Source: Candidatus Sulfopaludibacter sp. SbA3 (GTDB lineage Bacteria > Acidobacteriota > Terriglobia > Bryobacterales > Bryobacteraceae). From it: 37,310 bases of DNA. The stretch covers positions 1 to 37,310 of the forward strand of contig CAMDED010000070.1 of NCBI GenBank assembly GCA_945893365.1. The letters are read 5' to 3'. The notes below the pieces were generated by a model that worked only from the letters and a program-made list of their open reading frames with translations, did no database searches and was not told the DNA's origin. Below are positions 1 to 8,985 of this stretch, one piece after another. The stretch's first letter is position 1; each line of letters starts with the position of its first letter. The position numbers were made by a program, and so were the translations under genes.

Positions 1-276
1 AGTTTCGCCGGGCCAGTGGTATGCCGCAACACAAGGAGCCTGGCACGCTGCGATCGCAGGTGTTCTTATGTGGAGCGGAGTTGAAGAAGGAGGCAGAAGA
101 AATTGTGCTCTCGCTGTCCACAGGATGGGGCGGCCTCAAGCGGCGTATATCGCTTCTAAACAGCATCTTGACTTGGGTTTTCACAATTTCCCCGAAGTTG
201 GCACCCGTTACCGCTACCTGAGCCCACGTCCACCGGGAAAATTGCCCCACTATGCGTCAACTTCGGAATTCAGGCT
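1..276. other. Unassigned left-edge sequence, possible foreign or rearranged DNA
   Basis: No recognisable protein is encoded here. The sulfatase frame is open back to a stop at 169-171, but recognisable sulfatase residues begin only near base 277. On the minus strand a frame is open from a GTG at 250 to the window edge (about 83 codons). Its translation is rich in Ser, Pro, Arg and Cys and matches nothing I know. The stretch may be the end of a mobile element, a rearrangement junction or an assembly join. No inverted repeat or target duplication could be confirmed. Confidence 0.35.
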
Positions 277-1254
277 AAAGCGTACGCGCTTCCGGAGAGT
301 CTGCATCCGACCTATTGGACGGGGCAGGCTGCCGTCAACTTTCTGGGAGGCTACGACCGTCCGGAGCCGTTCTTCCTGAAGGTGTCCTTCGCTAGGCCGC
401 ACAGCCCTTATGAGCCGCCGGCGCAGCTCCTGAAGCGGTATGCCGATGCCGATCTTCCCAAAGCCAGCGTCGGAAAGTGGGCGGCGAAATTCGCGCCGCG
501 CAGCGGACCGGAGGACGACATCTGGCATGGCGATTTGGGCGAGGCGGCGGTGCGCTCTTCACGTCAGGGATATTACGGGTCCGTCGAGTTCGTGGACGAG
601 CAGATCGGCAAAATCCTCGAGGCGCTCGAAAAGCGCGGATGGCTCGAGCAGACCCTGATCGTATTCACTTCCGATCATGGCGATATGACCGGCGATCATC
701 TTTTGTGGCGGAAATCGTATCCCTATGAAGCTTCCGCACGCATACCGATGTCACTGCACTGGCCCGAGGGTCTCGTTACCGCGAAACGCGGACAGGTTCT
801 CTCGCAGCCCGTCGAGTTGCGCGACATTCTGCCTACCTTTCTCGATGCCGCCGGGGCTCCGTCCAAGGTGAAGCTCGACGGAGAGAGCCTGCTTTCGGTC
901 TTGAGAGGCGGCAAGCCCAAGTGGCGGGACTACATCGATCTCGAACACGGCGTCTGCTACAGCCCCGAGAACAATTGGACCGCTTTCACCGATGGCCGCA
1001 TGAAGTATATCCACCACGCATTTCACGGCGAAAAGCAGTTGTTCGATCTGAAGAACGATCCTGGCGAATTGAACGACCTCGCCGGAGATCCGAAGTTCGA
1101 AGCGCCGCTTCGGCAATGGCGTCAGCGGATGGTCGAACACCTGTCTATCCGGGGCGAGCGGTGGGTGAAGGGCGGCAGACTTCAGACGCGAAAGGAACCG
1201 ATCCCAAGGTCGCCGAACTTCCCGGCGTACGCGGGGAAGATCATCACGGGGTAG
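277..1254 (+). CDS. Sulfatase, 5'-truncated (arylsulfatase-like C-terminal two thirds)
   Basis: This is the C-terminal part of a type I sulfatase, which would hydrolyse sulfate esters outside the cytoplasm. Family residues are recognisable from base 277 (Lys-Ala-Tyr-Ala-Leu-Pro-Glu). They continue through FFLKVSFARPHSPYEPP (about 367-420) and the metal-binding block FTSDHGDM (664-687), to a normal C-terminus. A GTG at 382 could start a 290-residue product, but conserved sequence lies upstream of it, so 382 is not the native start. The N-terminal region that holds the formylglycine-forming CxPSR motif is absent from the window, so the product should be inactive unless the break is an assembly error. 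Its stop overlaps the stop of the convergent gene by 11 bases. The family call is firm; the cause of truncation is unknown. Confidence 0.75.
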   Translation, partial: KAYALPESLHPTYWTGQAAVNFLGGYDRPEPFFLKVSFARPHSPYEPPAQLLKRYADADLPKASVGKWAAKFAPRSGPEDDIWHGDLGEAAVRSSRQGYYGSVEFVDEQIGKILEALEKRGWLEQTLIVFTSDHGDMTGDHLLWRKSYPYEASARIPMSLHWPEGLVTAKRGQVLSQPVELRDILPTFLDAAGAPSKVKLDGESLLSVLRGGKPKWRDYIDLEHGVCYSPENNWTAFTDGRMKYIHHAFHGEKQLFDLKNDPGELNDLAGDPKFEAPLRQWRQRMVEHLSIRGERWVKGGRLQTRKEPIPRSPNFPAYAGKIITG

Positions 1255-3451
1255 AAGCGGGGCGCGGAAGCTGGCGAATCCAGTCGTTCAACAGCTTCAC
1301 GCCGTCCTTATCCACGGCGTTGGTGCTGACCGGCGGCATCTGATGTTCGCCACGGCGGTTGATCCGGCGATAGAGGACCGAGTCGTCCGGTTCTCCAGGC
1401 TTCACAAGGAACCCGCCGGCGACGCCGAGGTCCTCGTGAACCGGCGGCTCATTCACCACGCGCGCCTTCGACAGCGCCGTTCTATAGCCGAGCTCCATAA
1501 GTGAGTTGCCGCCACCGTCGGCGACATGGCACATGGCGCAGTTCACCTGAAGGTACGTCCGCGCACGCAGGTTGATGTCGGCCTTCGAGTCGAGCGGATC
1601 GGGATAGGCGGGGTAGGATGCGGGCGATTTCGCCAGCGGTTTCTTGAAAATGCCGATGTGCGATAGCGTGCGCAGTTGATTGTCCGTGGTACCGCCGTAG
1701 TCATGGACGCGGTTCATCTGCGGCGTCGTAAGTCCAAGCACGAAGGCCGCCGCGCGAGAGTGACAGAACATGCACTCGCTGCGGCTGGGGTAGTGCCAAG
1801 TTTGGTTCCGTACTCCGCCCGGAGCGGAGGAGTCCTTGATGGTGTAAGTCTTGTCGATTCCTGCCGCCTCAACAAGGTTGGCGTCCGTTTGCTCGTCGTT
1901 CCAAAGATAGGTATAACCGACCCAGTGGTTCTCCTGCTTCACGACGATGCGGGTCTCGATGCGCTTTCGCGATGCGGGGTTGCCGTCTTCCATGTCCAGC
2001 GAGAACGACTTCACCGTGACGGCCCCGTCATCGAAAGCCCACGCGCTGTGCGCCTCTTTCGCCTTCTCGGGGATTGTAATGCCCGCATCGCCAGGCAGAG
2101 CGAAGAAGCGCTCCTTGTGCGCGCCGTCGGACCAGAAGGGCGCATTGATCGAGTACGGAATGACGCCTGGCGCAGGCTTATGTTCCTTTACCGAAGAGAA
2201 CAGCCCCGTTTCGCTGAGCTTGCGGGGGAATGCGGGTCCGGGAGTCGCGGGAGGGCGAGTCTCAAGCTCAAAGATCTCCCCGGTTCCGTAGTCGAGCGCA
2301 TAGAACGACCCATCGCGGCCCACGCCGAAGCTGGAGATTTTCACGGCGCTATCGGTGAGCTCCCGATGCCAAGTGACCTTCTTCGAGGAATGATCGTAGC
2401 GCAGGCCCCACATTTTTCCGTATTCATAGTCGCCGTAAACGTAGGCGTCCTTGAGCTCGGGAAACTTTGAGCCCTGATAGACGTAGCCTCCGGTGATGGA
2501 GCGGCACTCGGTGTGATGATGCTCCACCACGGGCGGCGTGAAAGGCGTGGGGCCTTGCGCCTTGTGCGGATGGAATGGATGGTTGCCTTCACGCACGCTC
2601 CAGCCGTGGTTGCTGCCGGGGCTGACAAGCTCGATCATCTCCCAGATATCCTGGCCGACGTCTCCGACCCACGGCTGACCGGTGTGCGGATCGAAGCTGA
2701 ATCGCCATGGGTTGCGGAATCCGTAGGCCCAGATCTCGGGGCGCGCGCCGGGCGTCTTGATGAAGGGATTGTCAGGTGGAATGGAGTAGTTACGGCCGGC
2801 GTCCGGATGGTCGATGTCGAGGCGCATCATGACCGCGAGTAGGTCGTCGAGGCCCTGCCCGGTCGCCTTGGGATCGGACCCGCTGGTGCTGTCGCCGGTT
2901 GTGATGTAGAGGTAGCCGTCGGGTCCGATAATGGCCTCGCCCCCGTTGTGACCTCCGGCCAGCCATTCGACGATAACGGTCTCCGAGTCTGGGCGAAGGC
3001 GCGGCGGGTTGCTCCCCGTCTCGAGTTGGAAGCGCGAAACGCGGCTGTTCTGGGGGCCTTTGATCTTCGGGTCGAGATGGCTGAAGACGAAGACGTAGCC
3101 GTTCTCTTTGTATTTCGGATGGAAGGAGAACGCGGAGATTCCGCGCTTCATGTCGAGAAATAGGGATTTTTTGCCGCTAGGATCGCCGGGCTCGAAACTG
3201 AAGATTTTCCCCTTGTATTCCGCGATCATGAAACGCGCGGAGGCGGGGTCCTGGGCGATGAAAACGGGTTCCTTGAATATGACTTGGCGGAAGGCGCGCG
3301 TCAGGCGGTAAGGTGAGGGCGGATCGGGCGATCCGATAACGCGGGAAGAGGTCCATTTGACGCGCTCGGAGATTCCGTAGGGAGCGGCCGCTTCGGCGAT
3401 TGGAGAAGAGCCAAGGACGATGAGCACAAGGGCGACGCGCGAGTTTTTCAT
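1244..3451 (-). CDS. Secreted PQQ sugar dehydrogenase-like propeller fused to diheme cytochrome module
   Basis: The 735-residue product starts with a signal peptide (about residues 1-22). Residues 60-410 form a glucose/sorbosone dehydrogenase-type six-bladed propeller. It has the GGHNGGE loop carrying the likely catalytic His, the strand GPDGYLYITTGD, and the Arg-rich YGFRNPWRFSFD segment. After a proline-rich linker, residues 425-735 form a cytochrome-like region with CMFCH at 560-564 and CAMCH at 638-642, plus an HQMPP segment that may give an axial Met. The C-terminal region resembles the conserved secreted HNE_0200/SO_2930 type. It probably oxidises a sugar or aldehyde in the periplasm and passes electrons to its own hemes. 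The substrate is unknown. It stands alone, 40 bases from the next gene on the same strand. Confidence 0.82.
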   Translation of the reverse strand: MKNSRVALVLIVLGSSPIAEAAAPYGISERVKWTSSRVIGSPDPPSPYRLTRAFRQVIFKEPVFIAQDPASARFMIAEYKGKIFSFEPGDPSGKKSLFLDMKRGISAFSFHPKYKENGYVFVFSHLDPKIKGPQNSRVSRFQLETGSNPPRLRPDSETVIVEWLAGGHNGGEAIIGPDGYLYITTGDSTSGSDPKATGQGLDDLLAVMMRLDIDHPDAGRNYSIPPDNPFIKTPGARPEIWAYGFRNPWRFSFDPHTGQPWVGDVGQDIWEMIELVSPGSNHGWSVREGNHPFHPHKAQGPTPFTPPVVEHHHTECRSITGGYVYQGSKFPELKDAYVYGDYEYGKMWGLRYDHSSKKVTWHRELTDSAVKISSFGVGRDGSFYALDYGTGEIFELETRPPATPGPAFPRKLSETGLFSSVKEHKPAPGVIPYSINAPFWSDGAHKERFFALPGDAGITIPEKAKEAHSAWAFDDGAVTVKSFSLDMEDGNPASRKRIETRIVVKQENHWVGYTYLWNDEQTDANLVEAAGIDKTYTIKDSSAPGGVRNQTWHYPSRSECMFCHSRAAAFVLGLTTPQMNRVHDYGGTTDNQLRTLSHIGIFKKPLAKSPASYPAYPDPLDSKADINLRARTYLQVNCAMCHVADGGGNSLMELGYRTALSKARVVNEPPVHEDLGVAGGFLVKPGEPDDSVLYRRINRRGEHQMPPVSTNAVDKDGVKLLNDWIRQLPRPASTP

Positions 3452-3491
3452 TTACTGAATGGAGGTTAGCACATGGGCGGCGTCCAAATCG

Positions 3492-5066
3492 CTAATCCAA
3501 CCCGAATACGATCAGGCTGCTGCCGGAGGCCACGGCGATGTGCTGTTTCCCTTCACTGCGGTAGCTAATCGGATTCGACCAGATCTCACCGCCGGTCTGA
3601 ATGCGCCAGAGAAATTTCCCCGTGACGGCGTCGAGCGCGAAAAGATCGCCCTCCATCGTTCCTGAAAACACCAGATCGCCGGCCGTGGCCAGGACGCCGC
3701 ACCACGGCGGCGTTTTGACTCTGAACTCCCACGCCAAGTCACCTGTCAGGGCATTGAGCGCCCGCAGCGCGCCGTATGGTTCCTCCGTCGGGATGTCGCG
3801 TTTCGACGCCCCAAGATACATGCGTCCGGGCTGGTATTGGGTTTTCGTACTGAAGTAGATTCCACCCTTCTCGCGTACGTTGACGTAGAAAAGCCCAGCG
3901 CGCTTGCTATAGGAGGGCGAAAACCAGTTGGCGGCGCCGTCATCGTCGGGATAGACCAGCGCGCCTGTGGCGTTCGGCTCCGTTGCCGGATTCGGAATCG
4001 GCCTTCCGCGAGGATCGATGCCTTTCGCCCAGTTCTGACGCGCGAACGGTTTGGCCGTTAGAAATTCGCCGTTGGTTCTGTCGAGCACATAGTAGAAGGC
4101 GTTACGGTTGGCGAACAGCATCAGTTTCCGGGGCTTGCCGCGCCACTCGGCATCCACCAGAACGGGAATCTGGTTCGAGTCCATGTCGTTGACGTCGTGC
4201 GGCACGAACTGAAAATGCCACTGAAGTTTGCCGGTGTCTGCATTTACGGCGACCACGCTGTCGGAGTAGAGATTGTCGCCCAGGCGCACCGTGCCGTCGT
4301 AGTCCGGCGCCGGATTGCCGGTGCCCCAATAGAGGAGGTTGAGTTCGGGATCGTAGGAGCCGGTCACCCAGGTGGTGCCGCCACCCCGTTTCCAGCTATC
4401 GCCCGACCAGCTATCATTACCCGGTTCACCAGGGCCGGGCGTGGCCCAGAAACGCCAGGCGCGCTTCCCGGTTTTGGCGTCGTAGGCGTCGAGAAATCCC
4501 CGTACGCCGTACTCGGCGCCGGCGATCCCGACGATGATTTTGCCCTTGATCGCCAAGGGCGCGGCTGTCATCGAGTAGCCGGTTTTGTAGTCGGCGACCT
4601 CGACGTCCCATCGCACGCGGCCTGTCCGGGCGTCGAGGGCCACCAAGTGCGCGTCGATGGTGTTGACGAATATCTGATCGTCGAGCGCCGCCACTCCACG
4701 ATTCACCTGGCCGCAGCACACCGGAACCCCCTGCGGAATGGTTCGCCTGTAGTGCCAGAGCGGGCGGCCGGTGCGCACGTCGAGCGCGGTCACGTCGCTC
4801 GGAGGATCTGTGATGTACATTACGCCGTCGAATACGAGCGGCATGGTCTCGAAATGCTGACGTCCGCGGATCTGGTACATCCACTGCACTTTCAGCCGCC
4901 CGGCGTTCTCGCGATTGATTAGATCGAGCGGTGAATAATGATGCGCCTGATAGTTGCCCGAGTACGTGAGCCAGTTGCCGGGTTCCTTCGCGGCATCGAG
5001 CAGCCGTTCATAGGGCATCTGGGCCAGCGCGAAGCTTCCCATTAGCGCCAGGAAGAAGGATTTCAT
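3492..5066 (-). CDS. PQQ-dependent alcohol dehydrogenase (quinoprotein, methanol/ethanol family)
   Basis: The 524-residue periplasmic quinoprotein has a short signal peptide (about residues 1-15) and an eight-bladed propeller with repeated ALDxxTGxxxW docking motifs. Seen directly are the vicinal cysteine pair at 117-118 (VCCG), a metal-binding Glu185 in GAEYGVRG, Asn251 in GTGNPAP, and the catalytic Asp294 in HDVNDMD. Asp296, two residues on, lies where lanthanide enzymes such as XoxF carry an extra Asp. The protein has no CxxCH and ends after the propeller, so it needs a separate electron acceptor. That is probably the diheme cytochrome encoded just upstream, whose stop overlaps this start by 4 bases (ATGA). 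Substrate is presumably a primary alcohol or aldehyde; the exact one cannot be read from sequence. Confidence 0.88.
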   Translation of the reverse strand: MKSFFLALMGSFALAQMPYERLLDAAKEPGNWLTYSGNYQAHHYSPLDLINRENAGRLKVQWMYQIRGRQHFETMPLVFDGVMYITDPPSDVTALDVRTGRPLWHYRRTIPQGVPVCCGQVNRGVAALDDQIFVNTIDAHLVALDARTGRVRWDVEVADYKTGYSMTAAPLAIKGKIIVGIAGAEYGVRGFLDAYDAKTGKRAWRFWATPGPGEPGNDSWSGDSWKRGGGTTWVTGSYDPELNLLYWGTGNPAPDYDGTVRLGDNLYSDSVVAVNADTGKLQWHFQFVPHDVNDMDSNQIPVLVDAEWRGKPRKLMLFANRNAFYYVLDRTNGEFLTAKPFARQNWAKGIDPRGRPIPNPATEPNATGALVYPDDDGAANWFSPSYSKRAGLFYVNVREKGGIYFSTKTQYQPGRMYLGASKRDIPTEEPYGALRALNALTGDLAWEFRVKTPPWCGVLATAGDLVFSGTMEGDLFALDAVTGKFLWRIQTGGEIWSNPISYRSEGKQHIAVASGSSLIVFGLD

Positions 5067-5803
5067 AGAGTCCCCCGCAAGCCCGCGAGGTATGCCACCA
5101 GGTCATCCAGTTCGCTGCCGGAGAACACGCCGCGGTAGGGCGGCATGGGTGATTTCCCAAGCTCCGCATGCATCTCGCTGAGCTCGGCTTTCCACAGCGA
5201 ATGGACTGCGCCGGAGGCATCGCGCACCTGGACCGAAAAGGTGTCTTCATTCACTCGCGCGCCGGTGATGCGATCTCCCTTTTTGGTCACGGCGCGGATC
5301 TGGACAAAACCACGCGGGACATCGGCGCCTGGCTCGACGACGGAAGCGCGCAGATAAGCCGCGCTGCGAGCCGCGCCCACTTCGGTGAGATCCGGCCCGA
5401 AGCTGCCCCCGCGGCCGGAGATCGTGTGACAGCGCGCGCAACCGCCCTTGGTCCGATAGATCTGTTCACCTCGCTTCGGGTCGCCGGGCAGGGGCGGAAG
5501 CGGCCGGCGGCCAAGGCTGCGAACGTGATTCGAAACCTGCTCAAGCTCGTCCTCGCCGAGCGAAGTGCCCGGCATGGCGGTTCCCGCGATGCCGCGGCGA
5601 ATCACAAGGCGCAGAGCCGCATCGTCGGGAGCATGCCGCAGGGCGGGCCGCGCGAGCGTTGCGCCGCGACCTCCCTCGCCATCCTTACCATGGCAGAACG
5701 AGCACTGGCTGAGGTAGAGGCTCTCGCCCGCTGAGGTAGCCGCGGGAGGCTGCGCCGCCGCGATCGCCGTGAGCCAGACGCTGCCTAGGACGCGTAGATA
5801 CAT
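5063..5803 (-). CDS. Secreted diheme cytochrome c, partner of the PQQ dehydrogenase
   Basis: The 246-residue protein has a signal peptide (about residues 1-18) and two class I cytochrome c domains. The first has CSFCH at 34-38 and a downstream TAMPG that can supply the axial Met. The second has CARCH at 122-126 and is interrupted by a beta-rich insert (about 150-200) of the kind seen in membrane-bound dehydrogenase heme domains, before a SPMPPY Met segment. The stop overlaps the dehydrogenase start (ATGA), so the two are translationally coupled. I infer that it takes electrons from the quinoprotein and passes them to the respiratory chain. It is the first gene of this two-gene unit. Confidence 0.85.
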   Translation of the reverse strand: MYLRVLGSVWLTAIAAAQPPAATSAGESLYLSQCSFCHGKDGEGGRGATLARPALRHAPDDAALRLVIRRGIAGTAMPGTSLGEDELEQVSNHVRSLGRRPLPPLPGDPKRGEQIYRTKGGCARCHTISGRGGSFGPDLTEVGAARSAAYLRASVVEPGADVPRGFVQIRAVTKKGDRITGARVNEDTFSVQVRDASGAVHSLWKAELSEMHAELGKSPMPPYRGVFSGSELDDLVAYLAGLRGTL

Positions 5804-5872
5804 GTGTCACAGTTTAACGTAGAACGGCTGGCGAACCGTCGTCCGCCGGTCTGCTATAGTTCGAGATGAACC

Positions 5873-7642
5873 ATGTTTAGTCTCCGCCATCCCGCTGCGC
5901 TCGTGCTTGTGGTATGCTTGGCTCAAGCCCAGCCGCCCGTGGACAAGCATCATTCCGTGCGCGAAAAGGCGGCGCCGGACACACTCACCGATACCCATAC
6001 GGCGCGGCTTCCGGGCGCGGCCGGCGCACCGGCGAAACCGCACAACTGGGTGGATGAGAAGCTCTTCGGAGCGGCCGCCAAGGCTGGCGTCGCGATGGCG
6101 CCGCTCTGTTCCGACGTGGAATTCTTGCGCCGTGCTTCGCTCGACCTGACCGGGCGGCTTCCGGAGCCTGAGAGAATCCGCAAATTCGCCGCCGACACCG
6201 ATCCTCTAAAGCGGGACAAACTCATCGACGAGATTCTGCATACGAGCACGAAGGGAGTGATTCGCAGGCCCACCACTCCGTTTCTCGACAAGTGGGCGTA
6301 CTTTTTCGCGGACCTCTATCGCCTGAATCCGATCATGAGCCGCGGCCAGCGGCTTTTCTATAACCACATCTACAACGCGCTGTTGGTGAACCAGCCCTAC
6401 GACGAGTTCGTTCGCGAAATTCTCACAGCGACAACGCGGTCGAATCACTTCAGCGCCCCGGCGAACTTCTTTGTACGGTCTTATATCGATGAGCCCGACC
6501 AGAGCACGGTGAACCACGAGGACAGCTATGACGAGTTCGCGCTGAGCAGCACGAAGCTGTTCCTGGGAATCAATCTCGAATGCGTTTCCTGTCACGACGG
6601 GAAAGGACACCTCGAGAACGTAAACTCGTGGCTCGCCGGGCGCAAGCGCGCGGACCTGTGGCGTCATGCGGCGTTCTTTACGAAGATGCGGATGTACCGG
6701 CCCTATGGCGATTTGTGGGACGAGTTCGTCATCAATAACGAAGGCAAAGGGACGTACGATGTCCGCCACAAGAGCGTAGTGCGGCCGATGCGGTATCAGG
6801 CCGAGCTGACGCCGACCTTTCTTCTTACGGGCGAACATCCCGCCCCGGGGGAGGACCATCGAGCGGCGTTTGCGCGCATGACCACCGGTCACATCCAGTT
6901 TTCGCGGGCGATCGTGAACGTGATCTGGGCGGAGCTGTTCGGCACGGGGCTGGTCGATCCGCCGCTCGATTTCAATTTGGACCGCTATGAAGGACACCGC
7001 GCGGAACTGCTCGATGCGTTGGCGAAGGATTTTCAGACACATGGGTACGATCTGCGGTATCTGATCCGGCTCCTCGCGACGTCGTCGGCGTATCAGCTCT
7101 CCCATCGTTATGGCGCGGAGTGGAAACCAGAGTATTCGGCATTCTTTGCTCGGCGCATGATCCGCAGGCTGGGCGCGCCCGAGATCTGGGATGCGATTTC
7201 GGAGGCGACCGGCGTGTATGAAGATCTGCCGCAGGGCGATCCAGCGGTGAAGGTGAAATATGTGATGCAGACAGTGTCTGTGGCCGATCTGCCTCAGAAG
7301 CTGCACCGGGCGCTGGCAAGTTTCGGGTACGACGATCGCACGTTCGGGACGAAGAATCTCTCCAGTTCGATTGTGCAGAGTTCGGTGCTGATGAACAACG
7401 AACTGGTAAAGGCGAAGCTGAAGGCGGATGCCAAAGGGCGCATCCGCGCGCTGCTCACGGCGGAGCCGCCGAAGACGAACGCTCAGATTGCAGAGGAACT
7501 GTTTCTGTCCGCGCTGTCGCGATTTCCCACCACGGAAGAGCTCGAGTATGGGGCGCAGTTGCTCGCCGCGCAGCATGAGCGGGGCGCCGAGGATTTGCTT
7601 TGGACCCTGCTGAATAAGGCCGAGTTTGTGCTGCACTACTAA
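5873..7642 (+). CDS. DUF1549/DUF1553 protein, short planctomycete-type cytochrome protein
   Basis: The 589-residue protein has a signal peptide ending near Ala19. DUF1549 spans about residues 58-250, with the DVEFLRRASLDLTGRLP signature. DUF1553 fills the C-terminal half (FSRAIVNVIWAELFGTGLVDP, then LLATSSAYQLS). One heme-type motif, CVSCH, sits at 237-241 at the end of DUF1549. It lacks the N-terminal cytochrome (PSCyt1) that its second copy at 8978 carries; a His/Ala/Pro-rich leader replaces it. The function of the family is unknown; the members are secreted and nearly always paired with DUF1501 genes. The DUF1501 gene here starts 3 bases after this stop. A TATAGT sequence just upstream (5856-5861) may be a -10 element, with no clear -35. 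Confidence 0.8.
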   Translation: MFSLRHPAALVLVVCLAQAQPPVDKHHSVREKAAPDTLTDTHTARLPGAAGAPAKPHNWVDEKLFGAAAKAGVAMAPLCSDVEFLRRASLDLTGRLPEPERIRKFAADTDPLKRDKLIDEILHTSTKGVIRRPTTPFLDKWAYFFADLYRLNPIMSRGQRLFYNHIYNALLVNQPYDEFVREILTATTRSNHFSAPANFFVRSYIDEPDQSTVNHEDSYDEFALSSTKLFLGINLECVSCHDGKGHLENVNSWLAGRKRADLWRHAAFFTKMRMYRPYGDLWDEFVINNEGKGTYDVRHKSVVRPMRYQAELTPTFLLTGEHPAPGEDHRAAFARMTTGHIQFSRAIVNVIWAELFGTGLVDPPLDFNLDRYEGHRAELLDALAKDFQTHGYDLRYLIRLLATSSAYQLSHRYGAEWKPEYSAFFARRMIRRLGAPEIWDAISEATGVYEDLPQGDPAVKVKYVMQTVSVADLPQKLHRALASFGYDDRTFGTKNLSSSIVQSSVLMNNELVKAKLKADAKGRIRALLTAEPPKTNAQIAEELFLSALSRFPTTEELEYGAQLLAAQHERGAEDLLWTLLNKAEFVLHY

Positions 7643-7644
7643 CC

Positions 7645-8985
7645 ATGAATAACCTCACGCTCACGAGACGATGCCTGCTGCGGTCCGGCGCGGCGATGCT
7701 GGCGGGGTTCGATCTGGCGCCGCTGCCGTCGCCATTGCGCGCGGCTGTGGGTTCGCGCGTGAAGGTGCGCGGGTCGGCCGACCAATGTATCTTTATCTTT
7801 CTGGGCGGCGGCATGAGCCATGTCGATTCGTTCGATTTGAAGGAAGGCGCATGGACGCCCCAGGATTTTGACATCCGAGAAGCCGCGCCGGGCGTGAAGG
7901 CCCCCACGGCGTTGTTTCCAAAGCTAACGAAAAATCTTGGCAAGGTTGCGATTCTGCGGTCGCTCGAGACCTGGGAGACCGAGCATGGGCGCGCAACCTA
8001 CTATCTGCATGCCGCCCATCCTCCGAGCCCGGCACGGCTGGCCGAGATTCCGTCGGTAGGCGCGGTGGTGGCGTACGAATTTCGCGACCGGCGCAAAACG
8101 GACGATGTCCTGCCGCCGTTCATTTCGATGAACTATGGTCCGGATCAGGTGAAGCAGGGCTTTCTCGATTCGCGCTTCACGCCGCTGAATCTGGACACGG
8201 GAGGCAGCTTCGATTTCGTGGTGCCCGACGGGGAGCGCGCCCGGTTCGAGCGGCGGGTCGCACATTTACGGAAGCTTGAAGGCGCGGGCGTGGGCCTGGA
8301 TTCGGATCGCGAACGGCAGATCCGGGCTTTTTTTGCCGACTCGCTGACGATGATGGGCGCGCCGGAAATTCGGACAATCTTGAAGCTCGATGAGAATGAA
8401 CGTACGCGCTACGGAGCGTCGCGGTTCGGCGATGCCTGTATTCTTGCGCGCAACATCGTCGCATCCGGGCGTGGGACGCGGTTCATTTCGATTACCCAGG
8501 GCGGCTGGGACTTTCACGCGAACATTTACGGGAAGAGTGAGAAGTCGAACCAGTATTCGAAGAGTCTGGAGCTGGATGCGGGTCTTTCGGCGCTGCTGGG
8601 AGACCTGGAAGCGCGGAGTCTTCTGAACCGGACGCTGGTCGTGGTGATGGGCGAGTTCGGCCGCACGACGGGCCCCATTACGGTGAGCAAAGGCCGCGAC
8701 CATCACCGGTTCGCGATGAGTGGGTTGTTTGCCGGCGCGGGCATTGTGGGTGGACGCGCGATCGGCGCGACCGACCAGTTCGGTCAGCGGGTACTCGATG
8801 GGGGTTGGTCGAAAAAGAGATCCGTCTATCCCGAAGATGTCGCCGCGACGATTTACTCGGCGCTGGGGATCGACTGGACCACACGGCTGAGCAATACACC
8901 GTCGGGCCGGTTCTTCGAATACGTGGAGCCGCAATCGGGGACGAACTTTTTCGAACCAGCCGAAGTGGCGGAGCTTTATGGGTAG
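7645..8985 (+). CDS. DUF1501 protein, Tat-exported, sulfatase/alkaline phosphatase-like fold
   Basis: The 446-residue protein begins with a twin-arginine-like leader (TRRCLLRSG near residues 7-15, then a hydrophobic stretch). DUF1501 marks are clear: IFLGGGMSHVDSFDLK near residue 50, GGWDFHANIY in the middle, and VVMGEFGRTTGP followed by GRDHHRFAMSGLFAGAGI near the C-terminus. These resemble metal-binding loops of the alkaline phosphatase/sulfatase superfamily, but no substrate is established for the family. It lies 3 bases after the first DUF1549/1553 gene and its stop overlaps the start of the second by 8 bases (ATGGGTAG). The tight packing means co-expression and probably a shared extracytoplasmic process. 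Confidence 0.82.
   Translation: MNNLTLTRRCLLRSGAAMLAGFDLAPLPSPLRAAVGSRVKVRGSADQCIFIFLGGGMSHVDSFDLKEGAWTPQDFDIREAAPGVKAPTALFPKLTKNLGKVAILRSLETWETEHGRATYYLHAAHPPSPARLAEIPSVGAVVAYEFRDRRKTDDVLPPFISMNYGPDQVKQGFLDSRFTPLNLDTGGSFDFVVPDGERARFERRVAHLRKLEGAGVGLDSDRERQIRAFFADSLTMMGAPEIRTILKLDENERTRYGASRFGDACILARNIVASGRGTRFISITQGGWDFHANIYGKSEKSNQYSKSLELDAGLSALLGDLEARSLLNRTLVVVMGEFGRTTGPITVSKGRDHHRFAMSGLFAGAGIVGGRAIGATDQFGQRVLDGGWSKKRSVYPEDVAATIYSALGIDWTTRLSNTPSGRFFEYVEPQSGTNFFEPAEVAELYG

Noticed and set aside
6206-7636. A 476-codon minus-strand frame opposite the first DUF1549/1553 gene
   Set aside because: It is an antisense shadow of a well-conserved plus-strand gene in GC-rich DNA; its translation has no recognisable domain.
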